From Rhizobiales bacterium PAR1 (lineage in GTDB: Bacteria; Pseudomonadota; Alphaproteobacteria; Rhizobiales; Beijerinckiaceae): DNA of 64,000 nt. The position numbers were made by a program, and so were the translations under genes. The stretch lies in contig NKIW01000002.1 in NCBI GenBank assembly GCA_002256205.1, positions 124,001-188,000 on the forward strand, written 5' to 3'. The notes under the pieces were generated by a model. That model saw only the letters and a list, made by a program, of their open reading frames with translations. It was not told the origin of the DNA and ran no database searches. This document shows, piece by piece, positions 39,716 through 49,545 of this stretch. Within the stretch, counting starts at the first letter, position 1. Each line of letters opens with the position of its first letter.

Positions 39716-40708
39716 ATGTCGTCAACGTCTCTGCCCCTCAATCGTCGCCATCTCCTCGGCCTTGCAGGTGGTTTGATCGCCGCGCCGTCGATCCTGCGGG
39801 CGCAGGGCACCTTCCCCTCGAAGCCGATTACCCTTGTCGTGCCCTACCCTGCTGCCGGCCCGACCGATGTTATCGCCCGCATCGTTGGGCAAGCCATTGA
39901 AGAGCCGTTGAAGCAGCGCGTCATCATTGAGAATAAGCCAGGCGCCTCCGGCTCGATCGGCACGCGCGCCGTCGCGATGGCTGAGCCGGACGGCCATACG
40001 ATTATCTTCGGGAACAACCAGACGCATGGGAACAACATGTTCCTGCTCAAAGCGCCGGGTTATGACGCGGTCAGGGATTTCGCGCCGCTCGCCGGCGTCG
40101 GCGCCTTTCCACATGCCCTCGTTGTGAAGAACGGCTTGCCGGTAAAATCGCTCCCCGAGCTGATCGCGCTCGCCAAATCCCAGCCCGGCAAATTGAATTA
40201 CGGCTCGACCGGCATCGGCTCCGGCTCGCATCTCTCGATGGAACTGCTGATGAAGCGCACCGGAATCGAGATGGTGCATATCCCTTATAAAGGTGCCGCG
40301 CCGCTGGTGCAGGATATCATCGGTGGCGCCATTGACGTCTCGCTCTCGACGCTGCCGAGCGTGCTCGCGCAGATCACGGGCGGCCAGATGCGCGGCCTCG
40401 GCATCGCCAGTGCGGCGCGCGCGCCACAAGTCAAAGACGTTCCGACCTTCCGCGAACAGGGCATCTCGAATGCCGACGCCGAAAGCTGGGCTGCATTTTT
40501 CGCACCGGTCAAAACGCCGACCGCCATCGTCGAGCGTATCTCGAACGAGATCGTCACCGCGCTGAGATCGCCCGCTGTCGCGGAGAGGATCACAGGGTTT
40601 GGCTTTGCCCTCACGGTGCGCCAGCCGGCGGACTTCGGTGCCTACCTCAAGCAGGAAATCGACACCTGGGCTGAGATCATCAAGGCGGCGGGGATTACCG
40701 CGGAATAA
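39716..40708 (+). CDS. Bug-family tripartite tricarboxylate transporter substrate-binding protein
   Basis: The protein has 330 residues. The N-terminus NRRHLLGLAGGLIAAPSILRA is a twin-arginine-type signal. The mature protein has FPSKPITLVVPYPAAGPTD, the VIIENKPGASGSIGT ligand loop, NYGSTGIGSGSHLSME and HIPYKGAAPLVQDIIGG, the TctC/Bug pattern. Such proteins capture carboxylates for the TctAB membrane pair, but no tctA or tctB is nearby. It may be an orphan sensor or serve a distant transporter. Confidence 0.93.
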   Translation: MSSTSLPLNRRHLLGLAGGLIAAPSILRAQGTFPSKPITLVVPYPAAGPTDVIARIVGQAIEEPLKQRVIIENKPGASGSIGTRAVAMAEPDGHTIIFGNNQTHGNNMFLLKAPGYDAVRDFAPLAGVGAFPHALVVKNGLPVKSLPELIALAKSQPGKLNYGSTGIGSGSHLSMELLMKRTGIEMVHIPYKGAAPLVQDIIGGAIDVSLSTLPSVLAQITGGQMRGLGIASAARAPQVKDVPTFREQGISNADAESWAAFFAPVKTPTAIVERISNEIVTALRSPAVAERITGFGFALTVRQPADFGAYLKQEIDTWAEIIKAAGITAE

Positions 40709-40762
40709 ATCCCGGAGCGAAGCGGAGGCACTCTGAAGGGGGCCGCCCCTTCAGGATAGGAA

Positions 40763-41020
40763 TCACCCGTATTTCAGCTTCATGCCGAGAATGACGAGCA
40801 CCAGCAGAAAGGTGATCGCATTCGCGCCGATCAGCGGCCATGAGCCAATGGCGAGGCCGTAAACCAGCCAGAGCCCGACGCCGGTCGTGAACATGATGTA
40901 CATGATCAGCGAAAGCGAGCGCGTGTCGCGCGTGCGGATCACTTTGATGGCCTGCGGCACCCAGCACAGCGTGGTGATGGTCGCGGCGGCACCGCCAATC
41001 AGTTCAATGGTCGCGGACAA
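40763..41020 (-). CDS. SemiSWEET sugar transporter (PQ-loop)
   Basis: The protein has 85 residues in three membrane helices. The PQ motif is CWVPQAIKVIRTRDTRSLS, and WPLIGANAITFLL matches the conserved Asn of SemiSWEET. Two copies make a sugar-permeable dimer in characterised homologues. The N-terminus MSATIELIGG gives the start. It is isolated between the Bug gene and the DUF1501 gene. Confidence 0.9.
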   Translation of the reverse strand: MSATIELIGGAAATITTLCWVPQAIKVIRTRDTRSLSLIMYIMFTTGVGLWLVYGLAIGSWPLIGANAITFLLVLVILGMKLKYG

Positions 41021-41083
41021 GAGGCACCCGATGCTGGCGTTGTGTTCCCCATGTCCTGCCCGGTTGCGTGATTCGCCGCAAGA

Positions 41084-42310
41084 TCAGGTGATCAAGCCAT
41101 CGAGTGGCTTGATCGCGCCTGAACCCGGAAACACCTTCTCGGCGAGCACTTGTGGTGAGAGCCCGAGCTGCCCTGCGAGCACACCCTTGAAGACACTACG
41201 CAAGTCCGTGGTCGGCTTGAGATCGCGCCCCTCATGGAGTTGGGTGGCCTTAAGGCCCGGCCAATCGGCGAGCACCCGCCCGCCCTTGACCGCACCACCA
41301 AGCAACATCGCGACCGTCGCAGTGCCGTGATCTGAACCCTCGGTGCCGTTGATTTTCGCCGTGCGGCCAAACTCGGTAACGACGAGAATGGCTGTATCCT
41401 TCCAGGTTTCGGCGAATTCCTTCTCGAAGGCGGCGAAAGCGCCATCGAGACCGCCGAGAAGATCGGCCAAACGCCCCTTCACGCCGCCCTGATTGGCATG
41501 GGTATCCCAGCCGTCATAGGACAGCACCGCGATGCGCGGACCCTCGTCCTTCATCATCAGCCGCGCTGCACCGGAAGCCGCGCGCGCCATCATGTTCGGA
41601 TCGGCGAGGGCCTGCCCGCCTTTAGCAAGATCATCGGCCATCAACCCGGCCTTGAGCGCCTTCGCAAGTGCCGGATCGGTATGGGTGTAAAGATCCATGA
41701 CCCGGCGCGAGAGATCGTCATTAGCATCCGCCAGCTTTTGCGGTGCCCAGCCCATCACAGGGGCGTCGCCGCGCAGAACCAGCGGCGTGACGGTGCCGAC
41801 GCCAAGCCCGCCCTTGGTGAGAATGCGATCCCCCTTGGGCAGCGCGAGCAGCGCGCGGTTGAGCCAGCCGGAATCGACGCGGCCGACGCCCGGCAGGCCG
41901 GTTTCCAGCACATCCTGACCGTCGAAATGCGACCGCTCGCGATAGGGCGTGGCGGCGGCATGCACCACCAGCGCCTGCTTCGCCTGATAGAGTCGCGCGA
42001 AGGTCTTCATCGCGGGGTGGAGCACGAAGAACCCGTCGAGCCCGATGCCGGCGTTGTCACCATCCTTACCGAGCGCGATGCCCGCACGAAGCGCTGCGTA
42101 ATCCGGGTCCGAGACCGGCGCGACGGCGGAAAGCCCGTCCATCGCCCCGCGCAGGATCACGGTCAGGAAACGCGGGTCGCGCGTGCCGGCGGCGGAAGCC
42201 ATCCGCGGCATATGCGTCCAGGCGAAGAACGAGACGCCCGCACCGAGGAGGCCGCGACGACTCAACGGCAGGGATTCGCAATAGGGGGAGGTCGAAACAG
42301 GCTTCATCAT
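41084..42310 (-). CDS. DUF1501 protein with Tat signal
   Basis: The protein has 408 residues. The signal LSRRGLLGAGVSFFAWT is twin-arginine type. The body contains LTVILRGAMDGLSAV, an HFDGQDVLETG segment, VLSYDGWDTHANQGG and LVVTEFGRTAKINGTEGSDHG, the DUF1501 (alkaline-phosphatase-superfamily-like) pattern. Metal-binding His and Asp residues are therefore likely, but the substrate is unknown. Its ATG 42310 overlaps the DUF1800 stop by one base (TAATG), so the pair is translationally coupled. Confidence 0.93.
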   Translation of the reverse strand: MMKPVSTSPYCESLPLSRRGLLGAGVSFFAWTHMPRMASAAGTRDPRFLTVILRGAMDGLSAVAPVSDPDYAALRAGIALGKDGDNAGIGLDGFFVLHPAMKTFARLYQAKQALVVHAAATPYRERSHFDGQDVLETGLPGVGRVDSGWLNRALLALPKGDRILTKGGLGVGTVTPLVLRGDAPVMGWAPQKLADANDDLSRRVMDLYTHTDPALAKALKAGLMADDLAKGGQALADPNMMARAASGAARLMMKDEGPRIAVLSYDGWDTHANQGGVKGRLADLLGGLDGAFAAFEKEFAETWKDTAILVVTEFGRTAKINGTEGSDHGTATVAMLLGGAVKGGRVLADWPGLKATQLHEGRDLKPTTDLRSVFKGVLAGQLGLSPQVLAEKVFPGSGAIKPLDGLIT

Positions 42311-43776
42311 TACCTCCGCTGAAATTCGGGTGACATCAGGAGGATCGCCATCCCCTGCGGGCGGGTCTCGGCGCGGGCAATCGCCTGCTTCGTCTCAGGG
42401 CCTAACGCGGCGCCATAAAGCTGATCCGCCAGCTCGCGCGGGTCGATCCGTGAGCCGATCAGCCGCGCGGCCTGAAGCGAGAATTCGAGCCGCGTCTTGA
42501 TCGCCTTGGGCGCGATCAACTCGGCTTCATGATCCGGGTGACCGTTGGGACCGGGCGGATTCCACAGCTGTTGGCCCATCAGGTTGAGGGCATTGAGGAT
42601 CTGCGGGACCTTTTCCGGCTTCTCGCCGGTCGCCCGCAGCGCCGCCATCACGAATTCATAGGGCGTGCGCAATTTGGTCTGTGGCACGGTCCACGCTTCG
42701 CCTGCCGTGACCAGTGTCCGCGCCAGCGAGGCGAGATCACCGCCTGTTTTGCGAAAATCCTGCTGGAGTTTTTCAACAAGCGCAGGCGGCGGGTTATCCG
42801 CCACAAAATGCCGGGCGAGTTTGCGCGCTACGAATTTCGCGGTCGAGGGATGACCGGCGAGATCCCGCAGCACCGCGAGCCCCTGATCCTTGCCTTCCTG
42901 CGTATAGGTCTTGCCGAGGATTATCTGGGGGCCCGGCTCATGCCGGTTCGGTGCGAAGAAGAACCCACCGTAGCCGTCGAGGTTTTCCTCATTGTTGCTG
43001 ATCGACCAGCCCGTCAGAACCTTGGCGAAATTCGTGACATCGGCCTGTGTATAGCCGCCGCCGACACCAAGGGTGTGCAACTCCATGATTTCGCGCGCGA
43101 GGTTCTCGTTGAGCCCCTTTTTCTGGCGCACCCCGGCGGGCGAGGCCGGGCCGATCGACTGGCGTTGATCGAGGTAATGCAGCATCGCCGGGTGCATCTC
43201 GACAGCAAGCAGCATGTCGGAGAACTTGCCAAAGGCATGCGCGCGGATCGCCTCGCGCTCGTAAGCACCAATGACGCCTTGCAGGATTTGCCCGCGCCGC
43301 AGTGCAACGCAGAAATGGTTCGACCAGAAATCGACCCAGCGCTCGCCAAACCCGGTCTCCGCCGCGATCCCCAGCTCGATCCGGGCCTTGGCCTCCGCGA
43401 GCATGACATCCCGCAAGCGAACATCGCCGGGATCGGGGGGCAGCACCGGCGTTCTTGGCGGAACTGGTGATGCGGAATTTTCCACCATCGTCGCCGGAGG
43501 AGCAGCCATCGGGCTGTTCGGCGAAGATGGAGGCGTATTCGCATTCGTCCTTGCCGCCGCCCGCGCCTCGCGGCGACGCTCCTCGACCTCCGCGACTAGC
43601 TGAATGCCGCGCGCAGTGCTCGGAAGATCGGATTGGGTGATTCTCACCTTGGCCGGATCAACATCGGCAAGAAGCACACCGCGCAAATCCTTGCCGAGGT
43701 GCGCACGACTTTCCGGCTTCGCGCCATGGCCAAAGCGCTGCATCGCGATCCGGATGGTGTCGTCAGAACTCGCCAT
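42310..43776 (-). CDS. DUF1800 protein
   Basis: The protein has 488 residues from ATG 43776; a farther upstream ATG would add a poor stretch. The start has IRIAMQRFGHGAKPES. A Pro/Ala-rich insert follows (PPSSPNSPMAAPPATMV). The helical core has WVDFWSNHFCVA, GLNENLAREIMELHTLGVGGGYTQADV and FVARKLARHFVADNPP, the DUF1800 signature. The DUF1800-DUF1501 pair is widespread in bacteria and of unknown function. No signal peptide is obvious here. Confidence 0.92.
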   Translation of the reverse strand: MASSDDTIRIAMQRFGHGAKPESRAHLGKDLRGVLLADVDPAKVRITQSDLPSTARGIQLVAEVEERRREARAAARTNANTPPSSPNSPMAAPPATMVENSASPVPPRTPVLPPDPGDVRLRDVMLAEAKARIELGIAAETGFGERWVDFWSNHFCVALRRGQILQGVIGAYEREAIRAHAFGKFSDMLLAVEMHPAMLHYLDQRQSIGPASPAGVRQKKGLNENLAREIMELHTLGVGGGYTQADVTNFAKVLTGWSISNNEENLDGYGGFFFAPNRHEPGPQIILGKTYTQEGKDQGLAVLRDLAGHPSTAKFVARKLARHFVADNPPPALVEKLQQDFRKTGGDLASLARTLVTAGEAWTVPQTKLRTPYEFVMAALRATGEKPEKVPQILNALNLMGQQLWNPPGPNGHPDHEAELIAPKAIKTRLEFSLQAARLIGSRIDPRELADQLYGAALGPETKQAIARAETRPQGMAILLMSPEFQRR

Positions 43777-44094
43777 CTCCTCATCCTTCCGATGCGCGGC
43801 GCGGCGAAAGGCCAGCCGTTCCAATAACCTGCATCATGGAAACATTTTTCATGACGAAGGATGACCAAACCATGACCATTTTGTCATGCGCGTCACATCG
43901 TGAAGCGTCAGGAAAGGAAGGCTGGAATCAAGGCTTGGGCAATCTGCTACAATTTATAGCACAAACGCAGCCTTCGTGTGCATCCCCATGATTTGATTGA
44001 TGGAAACCAAATCAGTTCGCTCCAGCCTTAACCAAGCATTCATGACATTTAGGCAGAGATACCTCATTCAATTCACGACTTTGGGCAATTCAAG
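43777..44094. promoter_or_regulatory. Intergenic region upstream of the chemoreceptor
   Basis: These 318 bases hold no gene. CATGAC-N6-GTCATG (43871-43888) is a perfect inverted repeat. TTAA-N7-TTCA (44028-44042) is one base from the CtrA consensus TTAA-N7-TTAA and lies about 50 bp before the chemoreceptor start. Both are candidates only. Confidence 0.35.
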
Positions 44095-46161
44095 ATGCAA
44101 AAGCTTTCCATTCGTCAGGTTCTGGCTCTCTTGATTGTGGCGCCTATTCTGAGCATTGCCTTCAATGTCTGGCAGCTTGCGCCCATTGCGACCGGGAAGA
44201 TGCGGGAAGCGAAAGCGCTGGAGCGTTCGGTTCGGCTGGGCGAATTCGCCGGCGATCTTGTCCATACCCTTCAGCTGGAGCGCGGCTCTTCGGCAGGTCT
44301 GCTTGTCGCGACAGAAGAGCGCTCGGTCCACCGCAATCGCATGCTGGCCGCACAGGAAAAGGTCGACAAGGCGCTGGTTGATTTCACCACAGCCTTCGAG
44401 GAAGGCCGTGCGGAGGGCCTCCTTTCGGGTCGAAGCGCCAAATTCTCGGAGGCGCTGCAGAAGCTGGCGGATGATATCAAATCGACCCGCGAGAAAATCA
44501 TCACCAGCAATATCGAGGTGCCGGAACTGCTCGCCTTCTACAGCGGCATCATCAACGACCTTATTCTCGGCACAACGATGCAAGGCGGCGGCGGGGTCGA
44601 AGAAACCATCGCCGATCTGCGTCTTGGCCTGCGCTCGTTGCTCTTTGCGAAGGAGCGCGCCGGCCTTCAGCGCGCCACGGGCAATGCCCTGATCCTGTCG
44701 GAGCAGATTGACCCGGGCTTGCTGGAGAATTTCATCGTTCACACTGGTATCCAGCAGCAGTTCCTGGAACAGACACGCTATGCCCTCGGCGAGATCGGCA
44801 AGGCGATGATCGACCAGCGACTTCAGGCCGACGCCATCGCCGCCCATGCTGAAGCCGAGCGCGCGTTGATTGACGCGGCACGCGAAGGCAAGCCGATCCC
44901 GGTCAAGGGAGATGAATGGTGGGCGCTGACCACCAAGCGCATCGATGCCCTCAAGAAACTCGAAGGGGATATTTCCGTTCAGCTGCACGACCTCTCCGGA
45001 AGGCGGGGCGAACGCGCCTGGAGCGACCTCGTCGGCATGGCCCTGTTCGAAACCCTCGCCTTGCTGATCGGCCTCGGAATCACGATCTGGGTCGGCGCCG
45101 GTCTCTCCCGCCCGATCCGCCGCGCCTCGGATGCGCTGGAGCGCTCCCTGCGGGGTGACGCGGTTGAAGCCCCGCCACAGATGTCGGAACGCAGTGAAAT
45201 CGGTCGCATCTCCAATGCCGTGGGACGCTTCATCGAAGCGGCGACCGAACGCCAGCGGATGATCACCGAGCGCGAGGCGGTTCATGCCGAAATGGGCCAG
45301 ACCCGCCGCAAGGTACTCCAGCAGATGGAGCATGAGTTCAACGCCGCCGCCAGCTCGGCCACCAGCACGCTCCAGATGGCGGCGGCGACGCTCAACGAAA
45401 AATCGACCGCCATGCTCGCCACGGTCAATGCCGTCCGAACGGCGCAGGATGAAGCCCATGTCGCCTCGGAAAGTTCGCGCGGCACGGTGGAGGAAGTCAC
45501 GCGCCTCTCGGATGAACTCTCGCGTTCGATCTCGGAAATCGCCGAGCAATCGAGTCGCACCGCGATGCTGACGCAGGAAGTGCTGGGCCGCGCCGATCAC
45601 TCCCGCATTTCAGCGGGCAAGTTCGAGGAAGTGGCCAACGCCATCGGCTCGATCGTCGGCCTGATCAACGCCATCGCCAGCCAGACCAACCTGCTCGCGC
45701 TCAATGCCACCATCGAAGCCGCGCGCGCGGGCGAAGCCGGGCGCGGTTTCGCGGTCGTCGCGGGCGAGGTGAAGGATCTCGCCTCGCGGACCATGGACGC
45801 GACCCGCACCATCGAAAGCAAGGTCTCGGAACTGAAGGGCATTGCCCGGCAGGCCGCCGAACAAGCCGCCGCGCTTTCCGGGGATGTCGGCACCATTCAG
45901 GGTCTCAATTCGGCGATTGCGGCCGCCGTTCATGAGCAGCACATGACCAGCGAAGGCTTCGGTCAGTCGATCCAGTCGCTGGCGGATGCGGTGCTCGCGG
46001 TGAGCGAGCAGGTCAACACCATCGCGCAGCTTGGCGCCGACGCCCTCGTCTCCGCCGAAGGCGTTCAGGGCGTTGCCGGGCAGATGGAGCAGACCACCAG
46101 CACGCTGGTGGAGACCCTGCCGCGCATCATCGCCGAGACCTCGCAGCGCATTGCAGGGTGA
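44095..46161 (+). CDS. Methyl-accepting chemotaxis protein with NIT-type sensor
   Basis: The protein has 688 residues. An N-terminal membrane helix (10-24) leads to a long helical periplasmic domain with [15 protein letters not shown], matching the NIT (nitrate/nitrite-sensing) domain. A second helix (about 315-336) precedes a HAMP domain. The signalling tip is [20 protein letters not shown], then [17 protein letters not shown]. It signals to a CheA/CheW complex encoded elsewhere. The ligand is not proven; NIT is inferred from the motif. Confidence 0.93.
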   Translation: MQKLSIRQVLALLIVAPILSIAFNVWQLAPIATGKMREAKALERSVRLGEFAGDLVHTLQLERGSSAGLLVATEERSVHRNRMLAAQEKVDKALVDFTTAFEEGRAEGLLSGRSAKFSEALQKLADDIKSTREKIITSNIEVPELLAFYSGIINDLILGTTMQGGGGVEETIADLRLGLRSLLFAKERAGLQRATGNALILSEQIDPGLLENFIVHTGIQQQFLEQTRYALGEIGKAMIDQRLQADAIAAHAEAERALIDAAREGKPIPVKGDEWWALTTKRIDALKKLEGDISVQLHDLSGRRGERAWSDLVGMALFETLALLIGLGITIWVGAGLSRPIRRASDALERSLRGDAVEAPPQMSERSEIGRISNAVGRFIEAATERQRMITEREAVHAEMGQTRRKVLQQMEHEFNAAASSATSTLQMAAATLNEKSTAMLATVNAVRTAQDEAHVASESSRGTVEEVTRLSDELSRSISEIAEQSSRTAMLTQEVLGRADHSRISAGKFEEVANAIGSIVGLINAIASQTNLLALNATIEAARAGEAGRGFAVVAGEVKDLASRTMDATRTIESKVSELKGIARQAAEQAAALSGDVGTIQGLNSAIAAAVHEQHMTSEGFGQSIQSLADAVLAVSEQVNTIAQLGADALVSAEGVQGVAGQMEQTTSTLVETLPRIIAETSQRIAG

Positions 46162-46166
46162 GGCGA

Positions 46167-46187
46167 TCCTGACAACCTCTGTCAGGA
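46167..46187 (+). other. Hairpin between chemoreceptor and uvrB
   Basis: TCCTGACA-ACCTC-TGTCAGGA is a perfect 8-bp stem with a 5-base loop just after the chemoreceptor stop. It has no T-tract. It could be a weak terminator or an operator for uvrB. Confidence 0.45.
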
Positions 46188-46280
46188 AGCTGCAGCGACC
46201 GGCGTTCTGCGGGAGCCAAAGGCCGCGCGGGCCACGCCGGACACCTTGTCAGGAGAACAGGGAAACGCCATGTTCCTGCC

Positions 46281-49004
46281 ATGGCCAAATCCCCTCCTCC
46301 TTCGCGCGGCAAGGCGTCCCGACCGGCGGTGCAGCCGCTGGATGCGCATCTTGCGCAACTGCTGAACCCGGCACTGCCGCAGGCCTCCGGCCATGCCGCG
46401 AAGAAAGCGGGTTTCGGCGAGGCACCGCAAACCGGCTATGACATCGGCTCGGTGAAGGGTGTTGATCCTGCCCTCGCCAAGGCGCTCGGCCTGCCACAAG
46501 AAGAAGCACCTGTTTCGCGCCGCCGTTCGACCGCCAGCGAACCCACGACTTACGCCGAGATCACCAGCGCCAAGCCGCGCCGCGTAATGCAGGGCAATGT
46601 CGTGCGCGCCAATGGCGCACCGGCCTTCTCCGACGAGATGAAAATGGGCGGCGGCCTCGATGGCTTGTCGGAAGCCGATACCGAAACCTCGTCCATCGGC
46701 GTTGAGGCAACCGCACAGGCGCTCAAGGCGCTGCTCGAAACCGGCAATCCGCTGTTTAGGGATGAAAAGCTCTGGGTGCCGCATCGCCCGGAGCGTCCGA
46801 CGAAATCGGAAGGCGGCATCCGCTTCCGCATGCAGGCGCCGTTCGAGCCCAAGGGTGACCAGCCCGAGGCGATCCGGCAGCTTGTCGAGCAGGTCAATGC
46901 CAACGAGCGCGATCAGGTGCTGCTCGGCGTCACCGGCTCGGGCAAGACCTTCACCATGGCACAGGTGATCAACAAGACGCAGCGCCCGGCGCTGATCCTC
47001 GCGCCGAACAAGACGCTGGCGGCGCAGCTTTATTCCGAGTTCAAAAGCTTCTTCCCGGACAATGCGGTCGAGTATTTTGTCTCGTATTACGACTACTTTC
47101 AGCCCGAAGCCTATGTGCCGCGCACCGATACCTATATCGCCAAGGAATCGACCATCAACGAGGAAATCGACCGGATGCGGCATGCCGCCACCCGCTCGCT
47201 TCTCGAACGCGATGATGTGATCATCGTCGCCTCGGTTTCCTGCATTTACGGTATCGGCTCGGTGGAAACCTACACCGCGATGAGCTTTGCGGTGGAGGTC
47301 GGCGAGCGCATCGAGCAGCGGCAACTGATCGCCGATCTGGTGGCGCTGCAATATCGCCGCACCAACATGGATTTCGGACGCGGCACCTTTCGCGTGCGCG
47401 GCGATGTCATCGAACTCTTCCCGGCCCACTTGGAGGATCGCGCCTGGCGGATCGGCCTCTTCGGTGATGAGGTCGAGAGCATCGCGGAATTCGATCCGCT
47501 GACCGGCCACAAGACCGCTGACCTCAAATTCGTAAAGGTCTATGCCAACAGCCATTATGTCACACCGCGTCCGACGCTGGATCAGGCCGTGAAAGGCATC
47601 AAGGAGGAGCTGAAGGGCCGGTTGAAGGAACTCAACCAGCAGAACCGCTTCATCGAGGCGCAGCGGCTCGAACAGCGCACGCAATTTGATCTGGAAATGC
47701 TGCAATCCACCGGCGTCTGTCAGGGTATCGAGAATTATTCGCGCTACCTCACCGGGCGCAAACCAGGCGAGCCGCCGCCGACCCTGTTCGAATACCTGCC
47801 GGATAATGCGCTGGTCTTCACCGACGAAAGCCACGTCACGGTTCCGCAGATCGGCGCGATGTACAAGGGCGACTTCCGAAGGAAGGCGACGCTCGCCGAA
47901 TATGGCTTCCGCCTGCCCTCCTGCCTCGACAATCGCCCCTTGCGCTTCGAGGAGTGGGAGGCGATGCGCCCGCAAACCGTGCATGTCTCGGCAACGCCCG
48001 GCAACTGGGAGATGGAACGCACCGGCGGCGTCTTCGTCGAGCAGATCATCCGCCCGACCGGGCTGATCGACCCCGAGGTCATCATCCGCCCGGCGCGGTC
48101 ACAGGTCGATGATCTCCTTGGCGAAGTGCGCGAAGTCTCAAAAGCCGGCTATCGCACACTCGTCACGGTGCTGACGAAACGCATGGCCGAGGATCTCACC
48201 GAATACCTCCACGAGAATGCGGTCCGCGTGCGCTACATGCATTCGGATGTCGATACGCTCGAACGCATCGAGATCATCCGTGATTTGCGCCTCGGCACCT
48301 TCGACGTCCTCGTCGGCATCAACCTGTTGCGCGAGGGTCTTGATATCCCGGAATGCGGGCTGGTTGCGATCCTCGATGCCGACAAGGAAGGGTTCTTGCG
48401 CTCGGAAACCAGCCTCGTGCAGACCATCGGTCGCGCGGCGCGCAACGTCGATGGCCGCGTGATCCTCTACGCCGATCACATCACCGGTTCGATGGAACGC
48501 GCGATGGCGGAAACCAACCGCCGCCGCGAAAAGCAGACGCGCTACAACGTCGAAAACGGCATCACGCCGACGAGCGTGAAGCGCAACATCGAAGACATCA
48601 TGAACTCGCCCTACGAGCGCGATCGCGTGACGGTCGACAAGGGCGTGGCGGATCAGGCGATCTCCATCGGCCATAACTTCGAGGCCGTGATCGCGGATCT
48701 TGAAAAGCGGATGCGCGCCGCAGCTGCGGATCTTGAATTCGAGACCGCGGGCCGCCTGCGCGACGAGATCAAGCGCCTCAAGGCGACGGAACTGGCGGTT
48801 TTCGACGAACCTTCGGGGCGCCAGAGTGGCGTCAACGCCAAGGCAGGCAAGGCCGCGCCGTCACAATACGGCGCTGCGGGTAATCTGCCGCCGAGCCGCG
48901 CGAAAAAGCCGGGGCTCGACGAAATGGGGCCGGGCACGGATCGCGAAGTCCCGCTGTCCGGTTCGCCGCGACCCAAGGGTGGCGGCAAGCCGCGCCGGAG
49001 ATAG
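46281..49004 (+). CDS. uvrB: Excinuclease ABC subunit B with long N-terminal extension
   Basis: The protein has 907 residues, against about 670 in E. coli. The conserved core begins near residue 182 with [17 protein letters not shown]. Motifs include Walker A GVTGSGKT (216-223), the beta-hairpin region [24 protein letters not shown], helicase motifs [14 protein letters not shown] and [12 protein letters not shown], and the UVR domain [17 protein letters not shown]. The first 180 residues and a Ser/Pro/Lys-rich tail are extra. It verifies damage and recruits UvrC in nucleotide excision repair. No canonical LexA box is visible upstream. Confidence 0.98.
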   Translation: MAKSPPPSRGKASRPAVQPLDAHLAQLLNPALPQASGHAAKKAGFGEAPQTGYDIGSVKGVDPALAKALGLPQEEAPVSRRRSTASEPTTYAEITSAKPRRVMQGNVVRANGAPAFSDEMKMGGGLDGLSEADTETSSIGVEATAQALKALLETGNPLFRDEKLWVPHRPERPTKSEGGIRFRMQAPFEPKGDQPEAIRQLVEQVNANERDQVLLGVTGSGKTFTMAQVINKTQRPALILAPNKTLAAQLYSEFKSFFPDNAVEYFVSYYDYFQPEAYVPRTDTYIAKESTINEEIDRMRHAATRSLLERDDVIIVASVSCIYGIGSVETYTAMSFAVEVGERIEQRQLIADLVALQYRRTNMDFGRGTFRVRGDVIELFPAHLEDRAWRIGLFGDEVESIAEFDPLTGHKTADLKFVKVYANSHYVTPRPTLDQAVKGIKEELKGRLKELNQQNRFIEAQRLEQRTQFDLEMLQSTGVCQGIENYSRYLTGRKPGEPPPTLFEYLPDNALVFTDESHVTVPQIGAMYKGDFRRKATLAEYGFRLPSCLDNRPLRFEEWEAMRPQTVHVSATPGNWEMERTGGVFVEQIIRPTGLIDPEVIIRPARSQVDDLLGEVREVSKAGYRTLVTVLTKRMAEDLTEYLHENAVRVRYMHSDVDTLERIEIIRDLRLGTFDVLVGINLLREGLDIPECGLVAILDADKEGFLRSETSLVQTIGRAARNVDGRVILYADHITGSMERAMAETNRRREKQTRYNVENGITPTSVKRNIEDIMNSPYERDRVTVDKGVADQAISIGHNFEAVIADLEKRMRAAAADLEFETAGRLRDEIKRLKATELAVFDEPSGRQSGVNAKAGKAAPSQYGAAGNLPPSRAKKPGLDEMGPGTDREVPLSGSPRPKGGGKPRRR

Positions 49005-49006
49005 CC

Positions 49007-49378
49007 TCAGTAGGGATCGGTCAATTCGCGCAGCCGCTTTTGCAGCGCTTCGCGCTCGACCTGGAGCACGATCACCTTTTCTTCCGTGCGCGCCGAACGG
49101 GCATCCTTGTCGATCCTGCCGACAAATTCGATACCCATCGCCTCATTGGAGCGCCAGACAGCGCGCGCGTTGATCCGGATATCCTGCTTCGGAATTTCAA
49201 GCTCGAAATGTTCCGGCAGCCACATCGAATCGGTGCAGGCCAGCATCGCGCCGTTGGTCGACAGATTGCGAACCACGCAAGAATGCGTTCCCGAGTGGGT
49301 CTTGGCGCGAACTGTGGCGGACATCAATGCGCGCCGACGAAAGGGGCCGCGCCGCTCTGCTCTTGGCTGGTTCTGCAT
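49007..49378 (-). CDS. PilZ-domain protein
   Basis: The protein has 123 residues from ATG 49378, after GGGAGG. The c-di-GMP binding motif is ERRGPFRRRAL (Arg9-Arg10 and later Arg), with NLSTNGAML (38-46) as the D/NxSxxG half. A C-terminal helix (EREALQKRLREL) follows the barrel. It is a likely c-di-GMP effector. It is divergent from an HD-GYP gene over 167 bp and converges with uvrB. The target is not evident. Confidence 0.9.
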   Translation of the reverse strand: MQNQPRAERRGPFRRRALMSATVRAKTHSGTHSCVVRNLSTNGAMLACTDSMWLPEHFELEIPKQDIRINARAVWRSNEAMGIEFVGRIDKDARSARTEEKVIVLQVEREALQKRLRELTDPY

Positions 49379-49545
49379 GAAGACCTCCCGCTCTGCTCGA
49401 TGCCCTAGGTGTAAACAAACCCTTAAAATCGGCAATTGAAGGCTGGCATTAAGGTTGAGCGGTGAGCTTAATATGCAACTCAGAGTTTCATTTTTTGTTT
49501 GGGCTTTTGTGCTTTGCTCGTAAAAGGCGAGCAGGACACGCAGCA

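Noticed and set aside
46162-46280. LexA/SOS box upstream of uvrB
   Set aside because: No GTTC-N7-GTTC direct repeat as used in alphaproteobacteria; the hairpin at 46167-46187 resembles CTG-N11-CAG but spacing is off.
44068-47984. Large minus-strand frames under the chemoreceptor and uvrB
   Set aside because: Antisense shadows of genes with unmistakable motifs.
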